Assembly: GCA_047495785.1 (NCBI GenBank)
Contig: JBLDXI010000074.1
Location: forward strand, 310,001 to 374,000
Direction: 5' to 3'
DNA length: 64,000 bases
From: Lepidodermella squamata
Lineage: Eukaryota; Gastrotricha
The notes under the pieces were generated by a model that saw only the letters and a list, made by a program, of their open reading frames with translations, had not been told where the DNA came from and did not search any database. The position numbers and the translations under genes were made by a program. This document shows, piece after piece, positions 24,145-34,783 of this stretch (positions are counted from its first letter, which is position 1; each line of letters begins with the position of its first letter).

Positions 24145-24281
24145 AAGAACTTGTTAATGACTGTTTTCTTACCAAATGAGCTGGAATCTCCGGTGACGAT
24201 AATCTTCCAAGTTGTGTAATGATTTGCGACCAATATATATGCTGTAATAACATCGACTGTGCTGAAATTTTTCTTTTTGAA

Positions 24282-24322
24282 AATAAAACTATTCTGTGTA
24301 TATCATATTACTGGAAAATAAA
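24282..24322 (+). terminator. Tandem polyadenylation signals
   Basis: AATAAA occurs at 24282-24287 and again at 24317-24322, about 140-180 bases after the stop of the F-box gene. Confidence 0.6.
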
Positions 24323-24632
24323 ACTTTTCAAATCTTGACAAGGCTTCGTATTTTTGTTGATTTCGGTGGTTGGTTTCATAAGTGATTTCATAACGACGTG
24401 ATATATTTGATGACTCAATATTTGCTCACATGACGGGTCCAGGTCCGAACTTTGTTGGCAGGAACCTCGGTTTCGGCTCCTCAAAATCCGTTGACGAACA
24501 AGTTTTCAGTCGAGGGTCCTAATTGCCATTATGTGGTCTAGAATGATGTCTTTTGCCTGCTTTAGAAGTAGTTGGAGAGAAATGTGTGTTTATGAAGCTA
24601 AGAAACCGTTTACATTTCCTGCCCACCTGCCT

Positions 24633-24694
24633 GTAGATCAAGGCCGGCGGATTTGATCTCGATGCTCAAGGAGGCTTATAGTAGCTTAACCATT
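24633..24694 (-). other. tRNA-like sequence with a 7-bp acceptor stem
   Basis: The minus strand reads GCCGGCG at one end and CGCCGGC at the other, a perfect 7-bp stem 62 bases across. Between them are an A-box-like TAATGGTTAAGC and a B-box-like GATCAAATCC. The T-arm and anticodon arm do not fold properly and the length is about ten bases short. It is therefore a tRNA relic or tRNA-derived SINE head rather than a working tRNA. Confidence 0.3.
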
Positions 24695-24705
24695 AGACGC
24701 CGGCG

Positions 24706-24901
24706 CAATGACGTGTTAACTCGAGCACCTTTCAGAAAATCCCAGAAAATCAAGAAGAGGCTGAAATCAAATTCTGAGTCGGCAGAAAGTCTTGCATTTA
24801 GCTTTAGATTTTAGATTGAAAGCCGAACCTCTTTTTCAGAAGAAATTTACCTGGGTTGCCGTTGCTATGACGTGTTAACGCGTTTTCATGACGTGTTAAC
24901 A
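24706..24901. repeat. Three copies of ATGACGTGTTAAC
   Basis: The 13-base word ATGACGTGTTAAC occurs near 24708, 24868 and 24889 in otherwise non-repetitive intergenic DNA. It holds a CRE-like TGACGT half and the palindrome GTTAAC. The rest of 24145-25590 shows no gene. Confidence 0.6.
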
Positions 24902-25590
24902 AGTCATTTAAAATCTTTCTAACTATTTTCGACCTGGTCGGAATGGCTTTGAAAATTTGGATTTTCGGGGAGTGCTTGTTTCTTGCTATTGATTAATCAT
25001 AATTTATGACGCAACAATGGGTTCGATAGCCCCAATCCTCCGACCACGGTGAATTTTCTCCGGAATTAACGCGTGTACACGTCTTCGGCGGCTAAGGGTT
25101 AAATAGGCTTAAAGTGATCGTTCAAACCATTCCCAATTCCCAGCATTGGGAACTGGTTCAGTGTTCGCCATTTCGACACAGAGGAACCACTCCTGAAACC
25201 AAGTGAAATGGTTACCGGCTTTGTTGACTCTTGGTGCCTCATTTACAGGGACAAGGGGCAGGCAGCTGGAATAGCAGCGCTGCTTGACTGGTGAAAAGAC
25301 TACCAATTATTTTTCGATTCTGAATTTTTTTACGAATGTTCGAATGAGAAGACGTTTAAACAAGCTCATTTTACGAATGTGTCCATCAATAATCTCTTCT
25401 TTCAATTTATACTACTGTACTGTAGTATTTCGAGCAATAACAATTGACACCTGGACCCCTTGACTTGCATTAATCATCCGACAAATTTATTTTGTGTAGT
25501 CAAATGATAGTAGATTTGAAGCGTCTATTTATATACTGCCTACTGCCTATGAACTGGAATCAGCAACATTTCATAACATAGATGGAACAG

Positions 25591-26627
25591 TCAATGATGA
25601 GCAGCCTTCCATGCTTTGTACAGCGCAGGAATGTCCTTCAAGATAGGGCCCAGTTTAGGTTTCCAGCCAGTGACACGTTGCAGTTTGGCCGAAGAGGCCA
25701 ATAGCGAATACACCATGAGCTCCGGGCTGCCTGGAGGATTCGGGATTTGAACTTTCTTGCCAATTTTATCGCCCCAAAGGTGGCGAGCAAAAGCTTCTTG
25801 AATGTCAGCATTCGGAACATTGGTATCATCAGTAATATTAAACAATTGTCCAGAGACCTACGAAGAGAGTTAGTATCAAAAGGATGCCTATTCAATTTCA
25901 ACTAGCCTACCTTTTCTGCAGGTGCCTCTACTATCGCGACGTAAGCATTGGCCATGTCGTACACGTGGATCCAAGGGAATTTCTTGTCAATGGCTCCGAT
26001 GTACTTGATGTCGCCGTTTTCAGGGATGGTAAACCAGTCGACGTAATGACCAAAATCACCGCCATAAACCCAGCCCGGACGAACATCGACCGTTTCGAGA
26101 AACTCGGCTGGATTGGCGCGAGCTCGGACGGCGGCTTCGTAGTTTGCTTTCCAGGTCAAGCAGCCATTCGGATTTGGTGGGGTGTCTTCATCGATCAATT
26201 GACCATTGTGGTCGCCGTATGACATCACTCCTCTATGAAGTTGGAAAATGAAACATGCTTAAGTTTCGAGCAAACGCGACTTTTCTTACCCGGTGAAAAT
26301 GTAGCGCCTAGTTTGCTTTGTTCGCTTAGCAATTTCAGCTACTGCGTCGAGAATGCCGGCGCTTCTAGCCGATTTACCGTCCTCGGCGGGCCAAGGTGCC
26401 AAACAGTCAATAACGACATCGAAGTTCTCGAGGTGATTCTTGTAAGTGTTGATATCGTGAGCATCAGCCTCAATGACTTCGATTTCCACAGCTTCCAATT
26501 TCCGCCGAGCTTCAGGTTTGTTGGGGCGAACAATTCCGCTGACCTTGTGGCCAGCTCTGCGGAGACCTACTGCTGCTTCATAGCCGATATAACCGACACC
26601 GATGACAATAACTCGCTTCGTTGCCAT
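25591..26627 (-). CDS. NAD-dependent epimerase/dehydratase-like protein
   Basis: Three exons on the minus strand, 26627-26290, 26232-25911 and 25857-25591, give 308 residues. It begins with a Rossmann dinucleotide-binding motif (VIGVGYIGYEAAVGLRRAGH, G-x-G-x-x-G), then VIEADAHD and FDVVIDCLAPW. A later FPWIHVYDMANAYVAIVEA resembles the H-v-x-D-x-A segment of extended short-chain dehydrogenases. The expected YxxxK catalytic pair is not seen: the position reads LTWKANYEAA. The protein may be a binding protein or use another residue. The substrate is unknown and no signal peptide is present, so it is probably cytosolic. Confidence 0.8.
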
Positions 26628-27005
26628 TATAATTTAGAAAAACGTAGATTTCTACAAATAGTGACAAAAATGACGTCTGGACTGGTTTTGCGTGACTTTA
26701 TGTGAGGTTTTATACTGCTTATCTGACTTTATCGCGAATTTGGACCGGTCGTAAACTGATAACAAATAATGACCTTTTTTAGATTACGGGTTTGATTTTA
26801 GCTGCTCAGACACTAGCATTATTTAATTAAATGCAACAGAAACAAAAAATACAGATTTTAACGCGTGGTTGGAAATTATGAATGAAAGGATAGTAGGTCA
26901 AAAAGTCGTAATGATGGGCGGTAAAACATAATACCAGAGACTCGGTCAATTCCTCATGTTTTATCATGAGCCTCACGAAGATCCAAGAGTTCAATAAGCT
27001 TAATT

Positions 27006-28613
27006 TCAAGAGACAGAGAAAGTCGATGACATTGTGAAGATTGTAGCAAATATGGTCAACGAAGCGCCCGCTAGAGTATTTGAATTGCCTTTATATGCCA
27101 ATAGCTGATCGTGGAGTTTCTTTTTCGCTTCGTCACTTAGCGATTCACATATATTCTTCAGCTCGTACGGATCTGAAGACATGTCGTAAAATTCGCAAGG
27201 CTGTTTGCCTTCGATGTCAAACTCGCAATACAACTGGTCAGTTTTCCCGTCGAGGATTCGCAGGCAATCATACGAGTTGTTTCTCGAGTCCTGGCAGAAA
27301 CAAAATTTGTCACCATCCCATAATGGAGGGTTTTCAAATGTTTCAGCGTCGACGCTGCGACAGTCAGCGTTAGCATCAACAAAGCAATCTGATCTGGCGT
27401 TTTTGGCTGTAGATCCTTCACCCCGATATTGTGTGAAAACATCGGTGCGCCAGGTTGGATTCTTGTCGTAAAATCTAGTCAGAGAAATACCATCGGTCGA
27501 AGAAGATTCCAACCCCGCTATCGCAAGGAAGGTTGGAGCAAGATCAATCAAAGCCACAGGCTTGTCAACCGAAATAGGCTCGCTGATGCGATGCGATCGA
27601 GACAAACTTTCCTTAGCTGGCAGCCATAAAATTGGTACCCGAATATCAGTGTCATAGGGTAACCGTTTATCTAAGATCATACGGTATTGCCCGGTATGGT
27701 ATCCGTTGTCTGACGCGTAAAACAGGTGAGTTTTATCCAACAAGCCCATTTCTTTCAACCTGGCAACGGTATTGTTTATAATGTCCTCAGCAGTCAGTAA
27801 GATCTGGAGCCTTCTCCGGAAAAGAAGGTCCGTAAACTCTTCCTTATTTGCATCCATCGGAGGCTGGTTTGAAATCAACCACTGCTTTCCTTCTGTTCCA
27901 GTGTTGTATGAAGGAGGCCTCGGCGCTTTCACATCTGCGAATTTCTGTTGAAATGTTGGTTCAGCATCGTCTGGCATATGGCAAGCCGTTAGTGCCAACA
28001 CCATGAGAAATGGCTTATCACCGGGTTTGCGCGTAGCTAGGAATTCATTAGCATGTTTTTCCACAACTCGTGGCATGTAGTCATCCGGATATTTGTCCGA
28101 ATGCTCAGTGATTACTCCGTTGTTGGACATATTGTAATAATACTGCGTGCTCTTACCCGTTCCATGCCAATCAGTCCAACCTGCTGGAACTCTCGCGCCC
28201 CCTGTTTCGTCGGTTAGATATTGATTGAGATATTTTCCAGCGTAAAATGTGTCATAGCCTTGCTGCTGTAAGGCATAGGCGAAAGTTCGATGTTCGTTTG
28301 CTGCCTGCCAAGAATACGAAGCGCACCCGCCGGCTACCAGGTTAGTAAAAGCTCCATTGTGCTGCATAAACAGTCCGGTTAGCAACGCCGCTCGACTAGG
28401 GCAGCACACAGGTGTTGTTGTGAAAGTGTTCAGGAATTTTATTGGACTTTGCCCGAACAAGGCGTTAATTGTTTCCAGGTACGGCATCGTAGGCATATCC
28501 TGATCATCTGTCAAGAATAACACAATGTTCTCTTTTGAAAATGATTGCACCAATCGGGAACATGATAAAAGAATGACGCAGGTCAGCACTTTGTAAAATT
28601 TTCGAGCTGCCAT
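27006..28613 (-). CDS. N-acetylglucosamine-6-sulfatase (GNS-like)
   Basis: This intronless gene encodes about 535 residues. A signal peptide (MAARKFYKVLTCVILLSCS) is followed by the metal-binding NIVLFLTDDQD and the sulfatase signature TTTPVCCPSRAALLTG. The first Cys of CCPSR is the one converted to formylglycine in this family. GYDTFYAGKYLNQY and FYASDNGYHTGQYRM are further GNS features. The enzyme removes 6-sulfate from glucosamine in heparan and keratan sulfate in lysosomes. The last 20 residues are hydrophobic (ASLTIFATIFTMSSTF), which could be a GPI-anchor signal or a membrane tail and is not usual for GNS. An ATG four codons upstream (28625) is equally possible as start. Confidence 0.9.
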   Translation of the reverse strand: MAARKFYKVLTCVILLSCSRLVQSFSKENIVLFLTDDQDMPTMPYLETINALFGQSPIKFLNTFTTTPVCCPSRAALLTGLFMQHNGAFTNLVAGGCASYSWQAANEHRTFAYALQQQGYDTFYAGKYLNQYLTDETGGARVPAGWTDWHGTGKSTQYYYNMSNNGVITEHSDKYPDDYMPRVVEKHANEFLATRKPGDKPFLMVLALTACHMPDDAEPTFQQKFADVKAPRPPSYNTGTEGKQWLISNQPPMDANKEEFTDLLFRRRLQILLTAEDIINNTVARLKEMGLLDKTHLFYASDNGYHTGQYRMILDKRLPYDTDIRVPILWLPAKESLSRSHRISEPISVDKPVALIDLAPTFLAIAGLESSSTDGISLTRFYDKNPTWRTDVFTQYRGEGSTAKNARSDCFVDANADCRSVDAETFENPPLWDGDKFCFCQDSRNNSYDCLRILDGKTDQLYCEFDIEGKQPCEFYDMSSDPYELKNICESLSDEAKKKLHDQLLAYKGNSNTLAGASLTIFATIFTMSSTFSVS

Positions 28614-28625
28614 TTCTATCAACAA

Positions 28626-29599
28626 CTCATGAAAGCCTTTGCCTCAGCAACTATCGTTTTGGTATTTGTTATCTGCTAAATGCTCAATAGCTAGATAGCA
28701 TAAGATATCATGTATGACTGATGCAGACCAGCGAGTCGTTAATATACAGGCTGAACCCTTGGCTTTGTACCTCGAAGTGAATGTTCTTACCCCATAAAAA
28801 CATGTATAATACAGCTTCAATGCCTCAATGTGTAATATTAGTGTAAACATCCTCTTTGTCTTGAATGGCCGTGATAGGTGATGCCGCGATATCAATGTTC
28901 AAGTACCGTGATACCAGACCGAGCTTTAGCTTAGTTAGGAACCTCCTCTCGAAATGTTCTCGCTAATTTTTTCTTCTTTGTAGCTTTTTCAGCTAATCAT
29001 TATTGGGTCTTACTTTTAGCGGAACCAAATTATGAATGGGCCTAAAACCACTTTTCAAAACTGTCAACTTTCACTGATATCATAATTGATCAGCATACCG
29101 TAAATACCGAATTATAAGGCACTGTCTTACCTGTTTTTTCAAAAGCCCGGTATCCCCTGCTAAATAAGCGGCTAAATAAAGGTTGGGGAAAGAAATTATT
29201 AGCGAAGCAACATTTCGAGGGAGCCCACGATAAATAGCTTCCTGTTCACTAATGAAGCCAGCAAAGTGATGAAATAAATGGTGGTCATTGGATTTGGGTG
29301 ATTACCATCAAAGTTCCATCTTTGTTCAATGCTTCTGTTGAACTCAAATTATGGTACATATATCCTATTCGAAATCAAGCAGAGATAACGCTCGTCATCG
29401 ACAGGGTTTTGTTTGGGGAGATTCGGCGAGGGAGCGAATTCACGGCGATAAATTATTGAACCATCGAACACGATGTGGTTAATTATTTAGCCACTGCGCC
29501 GTTGAATGTGACACCAAGCGACTTCCTTCCATTCTACTGTACTGTGATTATACTGTGATTTATATCGTTTTCTACAAGCTGTGCCGAAGTCTTATCGTA
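28626..29599. other. Intergenic region between divergent genes
   Basis: No coding region or RNA gene is recognised. It separates the minus-strand sulfatase from the plus-strand channel, so both promoters probably lie here. Confidence 0.4.
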
Positions 29600-30982
29600 A
29601 TGATCAAGTTTCTACTGTGTTTCACTTGCATTCTCAACCTCTCAGAAGTCAATAGCTCCCAACAGCAGACCTGCGATAACACTCCCATTCAGGTGCAGGA
29701 GCATGACGTTAGCCAGGCTATTTTTGGCGATTCCAAGTACTGGGAGAGACCAGTAAAAGATGCCCGCAAGTCTATCAATGTGCAACTCAAGTTAGGAATA
29801 CTTGCTATCAGCGATATAGTGAGATTCCGCCCCTATGTGAATGACTCAGTTCCAACTTTTTTTGCTTAGAATGAGAAAATGCAGTTGGTTAGCATTAATG
29901 GCTACATCGGCATGGTGAGTCACTTTTGATTTATTATCGTGATGTGTATGACCCAGTTTTTTTTAAATTAGAAATGGATGGATGAAATTCATCGCTGGAA
30001 CGGAACTTTTCCCCTATCATGTGTGGGCAGTCTCGTACTTCCCTACGGTGAGCATACCGGTCTGTGGCTGCCCGAAGTCGCCTTCATGAATGCTGACGAT
30101 GTATATCTGATCACTCGAGACAAGGAAACCTACATACGTATAAATTCAGATGGCAGCAGTAAATTCAGTAGTGCTGGACTTCTATCTTTCCACTGCGACT
30201 TTGATCTCTCGCTTTTCCCGTTCGATACTCAAGATTGCATTGTTCATCTTGAAAGTTGGCGGTATCCACAAACTCATCAGATATTCAAGATCTACGAGCC
30301 AGGCATTGTTATGCAAAACGTAACTCCTCACGAACAGTGGGAGATAGTTCAAACAAGAATTTTAAACCAGACTGTATTATACTCAGATCCAACAGTAACC
30401 TTCGACACTATGAAGTTTCAGCTCAGTTTTCGGCGAAAACCCGGTTATTATACGCTCAACGTGATCGTTCCAAGCTCTATGATTTCGATAATTGAACTAG
30501 CCTCTTTTGCTGCTTCGCCTAAGCGAGTAGAACGTCTGGAAATATCATTCACATGTATGCTAGCTTACGCAATGTTTCAGTCTCTGACTGCCGCTGAAAT
30601 GCCGCACTCAGCTGACCATCCGCCTATGCTCACCATCTACTTGTGCCTGATGACGGTTTACATCGCCGTAGCTATTTTCGCACAAAGTATTTGCTTATTT
30701 CTGCTCGAAAAACGGGCCTACAAACTCAAACTGATCAGGTACTTATGCATGCGGAAGCGTGGTCAAACGAACTCTGGTTTATCGGAACTCTATGCTGAAA
30801 CACAGATAGATGGTTCTACTCAACTTAAGATCGAACACGAGGCGGTTGCGAAAAATATTGCGGCGTCTTTGGTGGACGTAATTGATAAAATTGCATTCTA
30901 CTGTTATTTCGCGACTGTTCTAATCACCACATTGATCTGTTTCATTTTCATCCCTCAATATTACTCATCCGTATCCAAGTAG
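29600..30982 (+). CDS. Cys-loop ligand-gated ion channel subunit
   Basis: Three exons, 29600-29818, 29870-29914 and 29972-30982, give 424 residues. A signal peptide (MIKFLLCFTCILNL) is followed by an extracellular domain with LGILAISDI/NEKMQLVSI and WLPEVAFMNADD (loop A region). The Cys-loop is FHCDFDLSLFPFDTQDC with 13 residues between the Cys. Four membrane helices follow, starting YTLNVIVPSSMISIIELASF, with M2 preceded by RVERLEIS. That Glu suggests a cation pore, by analogy with nicotinic receptors. Loop C (NQTVLYSDPTVTFD) lacks the adjacent Cys pair of nicotinic alpha subunits, so the ligand is unknown. The M3-M4 loop is short. Confidence 0.88.
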
Positions 30983-31446
30983 CAGCGCATCAGCATAACA
31001 GCACTAATGCTGCTTTCTGCTTTCTATTCCTATCATAAATCATAACTCAGTCGTATGTGGCCTCTGACATGAATAGTGAAAATCTCTCGCTCACTAACTC
31101 AACTTCAAATATCATGAAAAGGAGTAATTAAACCAAATCTCTCAGTGGAAATCGATTCCGGCACTGTTTCAGTTTTTGAAGATTGAAAAATTTCTGGGAT
31201 CACCTAAGCGCAAGGATTCCACTTTTTAATCGAATTCGCTTTCAAACATGATGAGGTATTTTGAACAATTCTCAATCCTTCATACTGAGTAGATCCCGTC
31301 TTGAGTTTATTATTGAAAACACCTATTAGCTAGTAGCAAAAAGCTTTTTGTTGAAATAAAGTCGAAATACTGATGAGCGATTGTTGTTCTGTAAAGTGAG
31401 AGTATCAATGAACATATTTTCGCAGATGCGGTTCGTAGACGGATAG

Positions 31447-31644
31447 TCACCGTTCAATGACTTGACCGAATTTCGGGTCAGTGCTGGGGACATTCTCAGC
31501 CAATGAGCGGGAGGAAGAGCTGCTTACTGAAGTCTGCTCGTAACCAAAGGCCATGAAAGCGAAGAGAGTCACAATGCCGAGCAGAATGAAGGCGGCGAGG
31601 AGTAAACCGTAGACGTAGATTGTAGCGCTGGCGACCGTGCTCAT
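31447..31644 (-). CDS. Membrane microprotein 1
   Basis: 65 residues. MSTVASATIYVYGLLLAAFI, a helix to FMAFGYEQ, then a Ser-rich tail ending KFGQVIER. The tail and its ending FGxVIER are shared only with copy 2, so these two are the most recent duplicates. The start lacks the DKN motif. Confidence 0.8.
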   Translation of the reverse strand: MSTVASATIYVYGLLLAAFILLGIVTLFAFMAFGYEQTSVSSSSSRSLAENVPSTDPKFGQVIER

Positions 31645-31852
31645 TCGAATTTAGACGCTACGGGTAATTTAGAATTAATCCGCGCAAATATTCTAAAACA
31701 GAACAAGTTTATTAATGAGCAAAATGTACGCAAATAACAGTTGATGCAATAGCAAATTGGTTCGAAATTGAAGAAATTCGGCTCGATTGTTTGTCTTATG
31801 TTCCCAATAATCAGTGGACATATTTTCTCAGATGAGGCTCATAGACAGATAG

Positions 31853-32035
31853 TCACCGTTCAATAACTTCACCAAATGGGACTGAGGAAGATGAGCTCGT
31901 CGACGAGGTTTTGCTGACAGAATTTTGTTCGTAGCCGAAAGCCATGAAAGCAAGCAGGATCACTAGACCGACTAGGACGAAGAGTGAAAGAAGCAGGCCG
32001 TAAATATAAACCGTGGAGCTCGCAACTGCGCTCAT
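31853..32035 (-). CDS. Membrane microprotein 2
   Basis: 60 residues from MSAVASSTVYIYGLLLSLFV to PFGEVIER. An in-frame ATG five codons upstream is possible, but the chosen start aligns with copy 1 (MSTVASAT). It has a Ser-rich tail like copy 1. Confidence 0.8.
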   Translation of the reverse strand: MSAVASSTVYIYGLLLSLFVLVGLVILLAFMAFGYEQNSVSKTSSTSSSSSVPFGEVIER

Positions 32036-32257
32036 TTGTTGTATGACCAAGTGCTAAGACGCTAAAAAACTCAGAAAAAAGCGAAAATGAAAAACGAAAT
32101 GCATTTCAAAATTCATAGTTTTACTGTAAGAAATCACAACCCTCATTCCATTAATAAGTTTCGATAAATAATTGGGCACAAGCGATCTAGCATAATTGAT
32201 AAAGTCTTGTATTAAGGTAACTCGTTAAATGACAGGTTTTGACAGGGTGCTCGCAAC

Positions 32258-32389
32258 TCAGCCAGTTCCAAACGTGACCTCTTTATAGCCGAATGCCATA
32301 ATGACAAATAAGACGAAGATTCCGAGCAAGGTGAGTATTGCCATGACTAGTCCATAAACATATACCGCATTCTTGTCGATTGAGCTCAT
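32258..32389 (-). CDS. Membrane microprotein 3
   Basis: 43 residues, single exon: MSSIDKNAVYVYGLVMAILT, a helix to IMAFGYKE, then VTFGTG. It keeps the DKN and YVYGL motifs and the core length of 43. Confidence 0.8.
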   Translation of the reverse strand: MSSIDKNAVYVYGLVMAILTLLGIFVLFVIMAFGYKEVTFGTG

Positions 32390-33218
32390 GTCGGCACCGT
32401 TTCGGGTGATCACAAGTAAATAGCAATTAATCTAATCGCCCTATAAGTGTTACACAAATATCATGGTTATGGGAGAAAAATCATCGGGTCAGTTACGTAA
32501 AACTCGGTCATAATTTCTAAACACTGCACAGCGCTGCTCCCTCTCGGTAATGTTTGATCAAAAGGTTTGCTGATCAGCGGTAGCAGTTAACAGGTGATAA
32601 GTGGAGCGTTGCGAAAGACGCTTGATTCTGTGCCGGCCGCGCGCGCACAATAAATACGGAAGCAGTGACGCGCCTTTAAGAGGATAATTACCTGCCACTG
32701 ACGCATATCACAGCTAAAGCAGATCAAAGGCTATAGTTTGTGGTGATTGTCGATGTTTACCTAATAGACTTGGCGAGCAACACGCGCACACTTGGGACGT
32801 CCGATGTTTACCGATCTGCGCAATAATCAGTAATCACTTGACCAAATTGAGTGCTCTTTAGGACGGTGTTACACATGTCCTGGTATGCGCCGGGCACGCG
32901 CTCGGTACTCATGTGTGATATAGCTATTCCTGCCAAGCTTTTGCCACCATTTTCCTTGACGCGACACAAACGATACTTCAAGTATCACACTGGCTCTGGA
33001 CTCACTGAGCATGCTCAAATGATTTCATGTTGTAACAAAATGCAACGCTATTTTAGTACACAAATGTCTTGTTTTTATTTTGTAAACCATGCAAGAATTA
33101 CAACAGAACCAGGTATACAATGATAAGTACTGAAAATTGCACAGGTGATTGAATGATAGCTTGCTGTTTTATAAATTGAACCAGGAATGATGATGAAGAT
33201 TCGACGCGGGGTGATGAG
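32390..33218. other. Spacer between microprotein genes 3 and 4
   Basis: This is the longest of the early spacers. An open frame on the plus strand at 32851-33123 has no family features, and I take it as chance. No other feature is recognised. Confidence 0.3.
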
Positions 33219-33347
33219 TTAACCGCTTGTCGTCGCGCTGTAGTAGCCCATCGCCATGAGGAAGAACAGCAAGATGATACCCGCGATGATGCAGATCGCC
33301 AGAATTAGGCCGTACATATAGACGCAATTCTTATCGACGGATCCCAT
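33219..33347 (-). CDS. Membrane microprotein 4
   Basis: 42 residues, single exon: MGSVDKNCVYMYGLILAICI, a helix to FLMAMGYYSATTSG. It matches the family consensus closely. Confidence 0.8.
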   Translation of the reverse strand: MGSVDKNCVYMYGLILAICIIAGIILLFFLMAMGYYSATTSG

Positions 33348-33728
33348 TTTTCTCGCTTTCGAAATGTAATTCCTAAGAATATAATGACATGGAAATATAA
33401 ATTATTTTGTCTTAGCTGGACATTCGCCTAACATAGGAAGTCAAAATGCTCGACTAAGGGCGAATGAATTGCCCCGGGTGTTTATAACTGCGGTACATCA
33501 AAGGTAAGGTGTTGAGTCAATACAGGAAACTCGCTCACTGGAGACCTCACGGATTAGCGGCTCATCATTTGGTAATCAAAGAACAAAACGCACCCTTGGT
33601 ACACATATCTCGCCTTTTATTACTGCTTAGGTTGAGCAGATAAAACACATAGGAATGTCAAACAAAAGCGAATTATTGCTGTACAATTAAGTAAATTGGC
33701 TATCAGCTTAGTGTAGATTGGGACATTT

Positions 33729-33989
33729 TCACGCAGCTCCTCCAACAGCTGCTGCGGGCGGGTTCGCGACAGTGTTTGTTAATAACTTGCTCGATTCGAC
33801 ATCGCCGGACATGACAGCATTTTTTATGACGATGTAGCGCTTGGATGTCGTATCGTCATCATCGTTATTTTCGATTTCGATGTAATATCCGATCGCCATC
33901 AGCGTAAACAGCCCCAGTATTGCCACCATAGAAATTACTGAAGCCACCACTCCATACAAGAAAACTGAGTTTTTGCTGACAGTTCCCAT
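33729..33989 (-). CDS. Membrane microprotein 5, long acidic tail
   Basis: 86 residues from MGTVSKNSVFLYGVVASVIS through TLMAIGYY. Then comes the longest tail of the family, with an acidic run (EIENNDDDDTTSKRY) and an Ala-rich end. The frame is open upstream to 34052, but the start fits the family alignment. Confidence 0.78.
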   Translation of the reverse strand: MGTVSKNSVFLYGVVASVISMVAILGLFTLMAIGYYIEIENNDDDDTTSKRYIVIKNAVMSGDVESSKLLTNTVANPPAAAVGGAA

Positions 33990-34398
33990 TCCTCGATTTG
34001 TCTTTGGGTGTGATTCTGCTAAATTGCGAAAGTGACAAAAGTGCGAACGCACGCTGCACCGAGAAATAGCGCATTGTTTGACGCGTTAAGGTGGATTAAT
34101 TCGTAATTAGACTCATCGCATTCTGCGCATCGCCACTTGTTAGTTCATGGCGTCGACAACCTGGTTTCAGCTAATTATCCAGTTTTTGGTGCGCTTGCAT
34201 TAATTATGAACACTTGACAAGGCGTCAAACTCGACAAGTCAAGCCGCGGACATTTTTCGCATGTTTTATTCGATAAAAACGTAAACAAACGGTTATCATA
34301 GGCTAATTCCGTATTTACAATGTTAGACCCATTAGTTCTGAAAATTTTAGATGATAATAGAGTTGTCGAATGATAATATAGAGATGCTCGATATCCAG

Positions 34399-34783
34399 TT
34401 AACCAGTCGACGTAGTCGCGTAGTAGTATCCGAACGCTGAAAAATCAAGATTGATCTGTTATTGTGATGTGTACAGACATTCGTTATAATGGATGCGCTA
34501 GAAGACTCATAACAGAAAGGTTTCACGTTGGAATGTCCCATAATCGGTATATCGATGGAAAATCCTTGCCCATTCATTGGGAACTTACCCATGACGAAAA
34601 ATAGAATCGCGATTCCGACAAAAATAACCTGTTCAATGCATTTAAAATAATTGTAGTTCACAAATGAAAGAATCTTACAATAGCGAGGATGAGAGCATAC
34701 AGGTACACTGTTAAAGCATATTGGTAGACTGTAATGGTGTAAAGTGCTTCACACTTACCGGTGTTTGTAGTGATAGTTCCCAT
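34399..34783 (-). CDS. Membrane microprotein 6, four exons
   Basis: Exons 34783-34759, 34707-34679, 34628-34589 and 34436-34399 total 132 bases and 43 residues. They read MGTITTN, VYLYALILAI, VIFVGIAILFFVM, AFGYYYATTSTG. All borders are GT...AG and the join keeps the family length exactly. The third intron splits codon 32 in phase 1, as in copy 11. Exons of 25-40 bases are very small. Confidence 0.8.
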
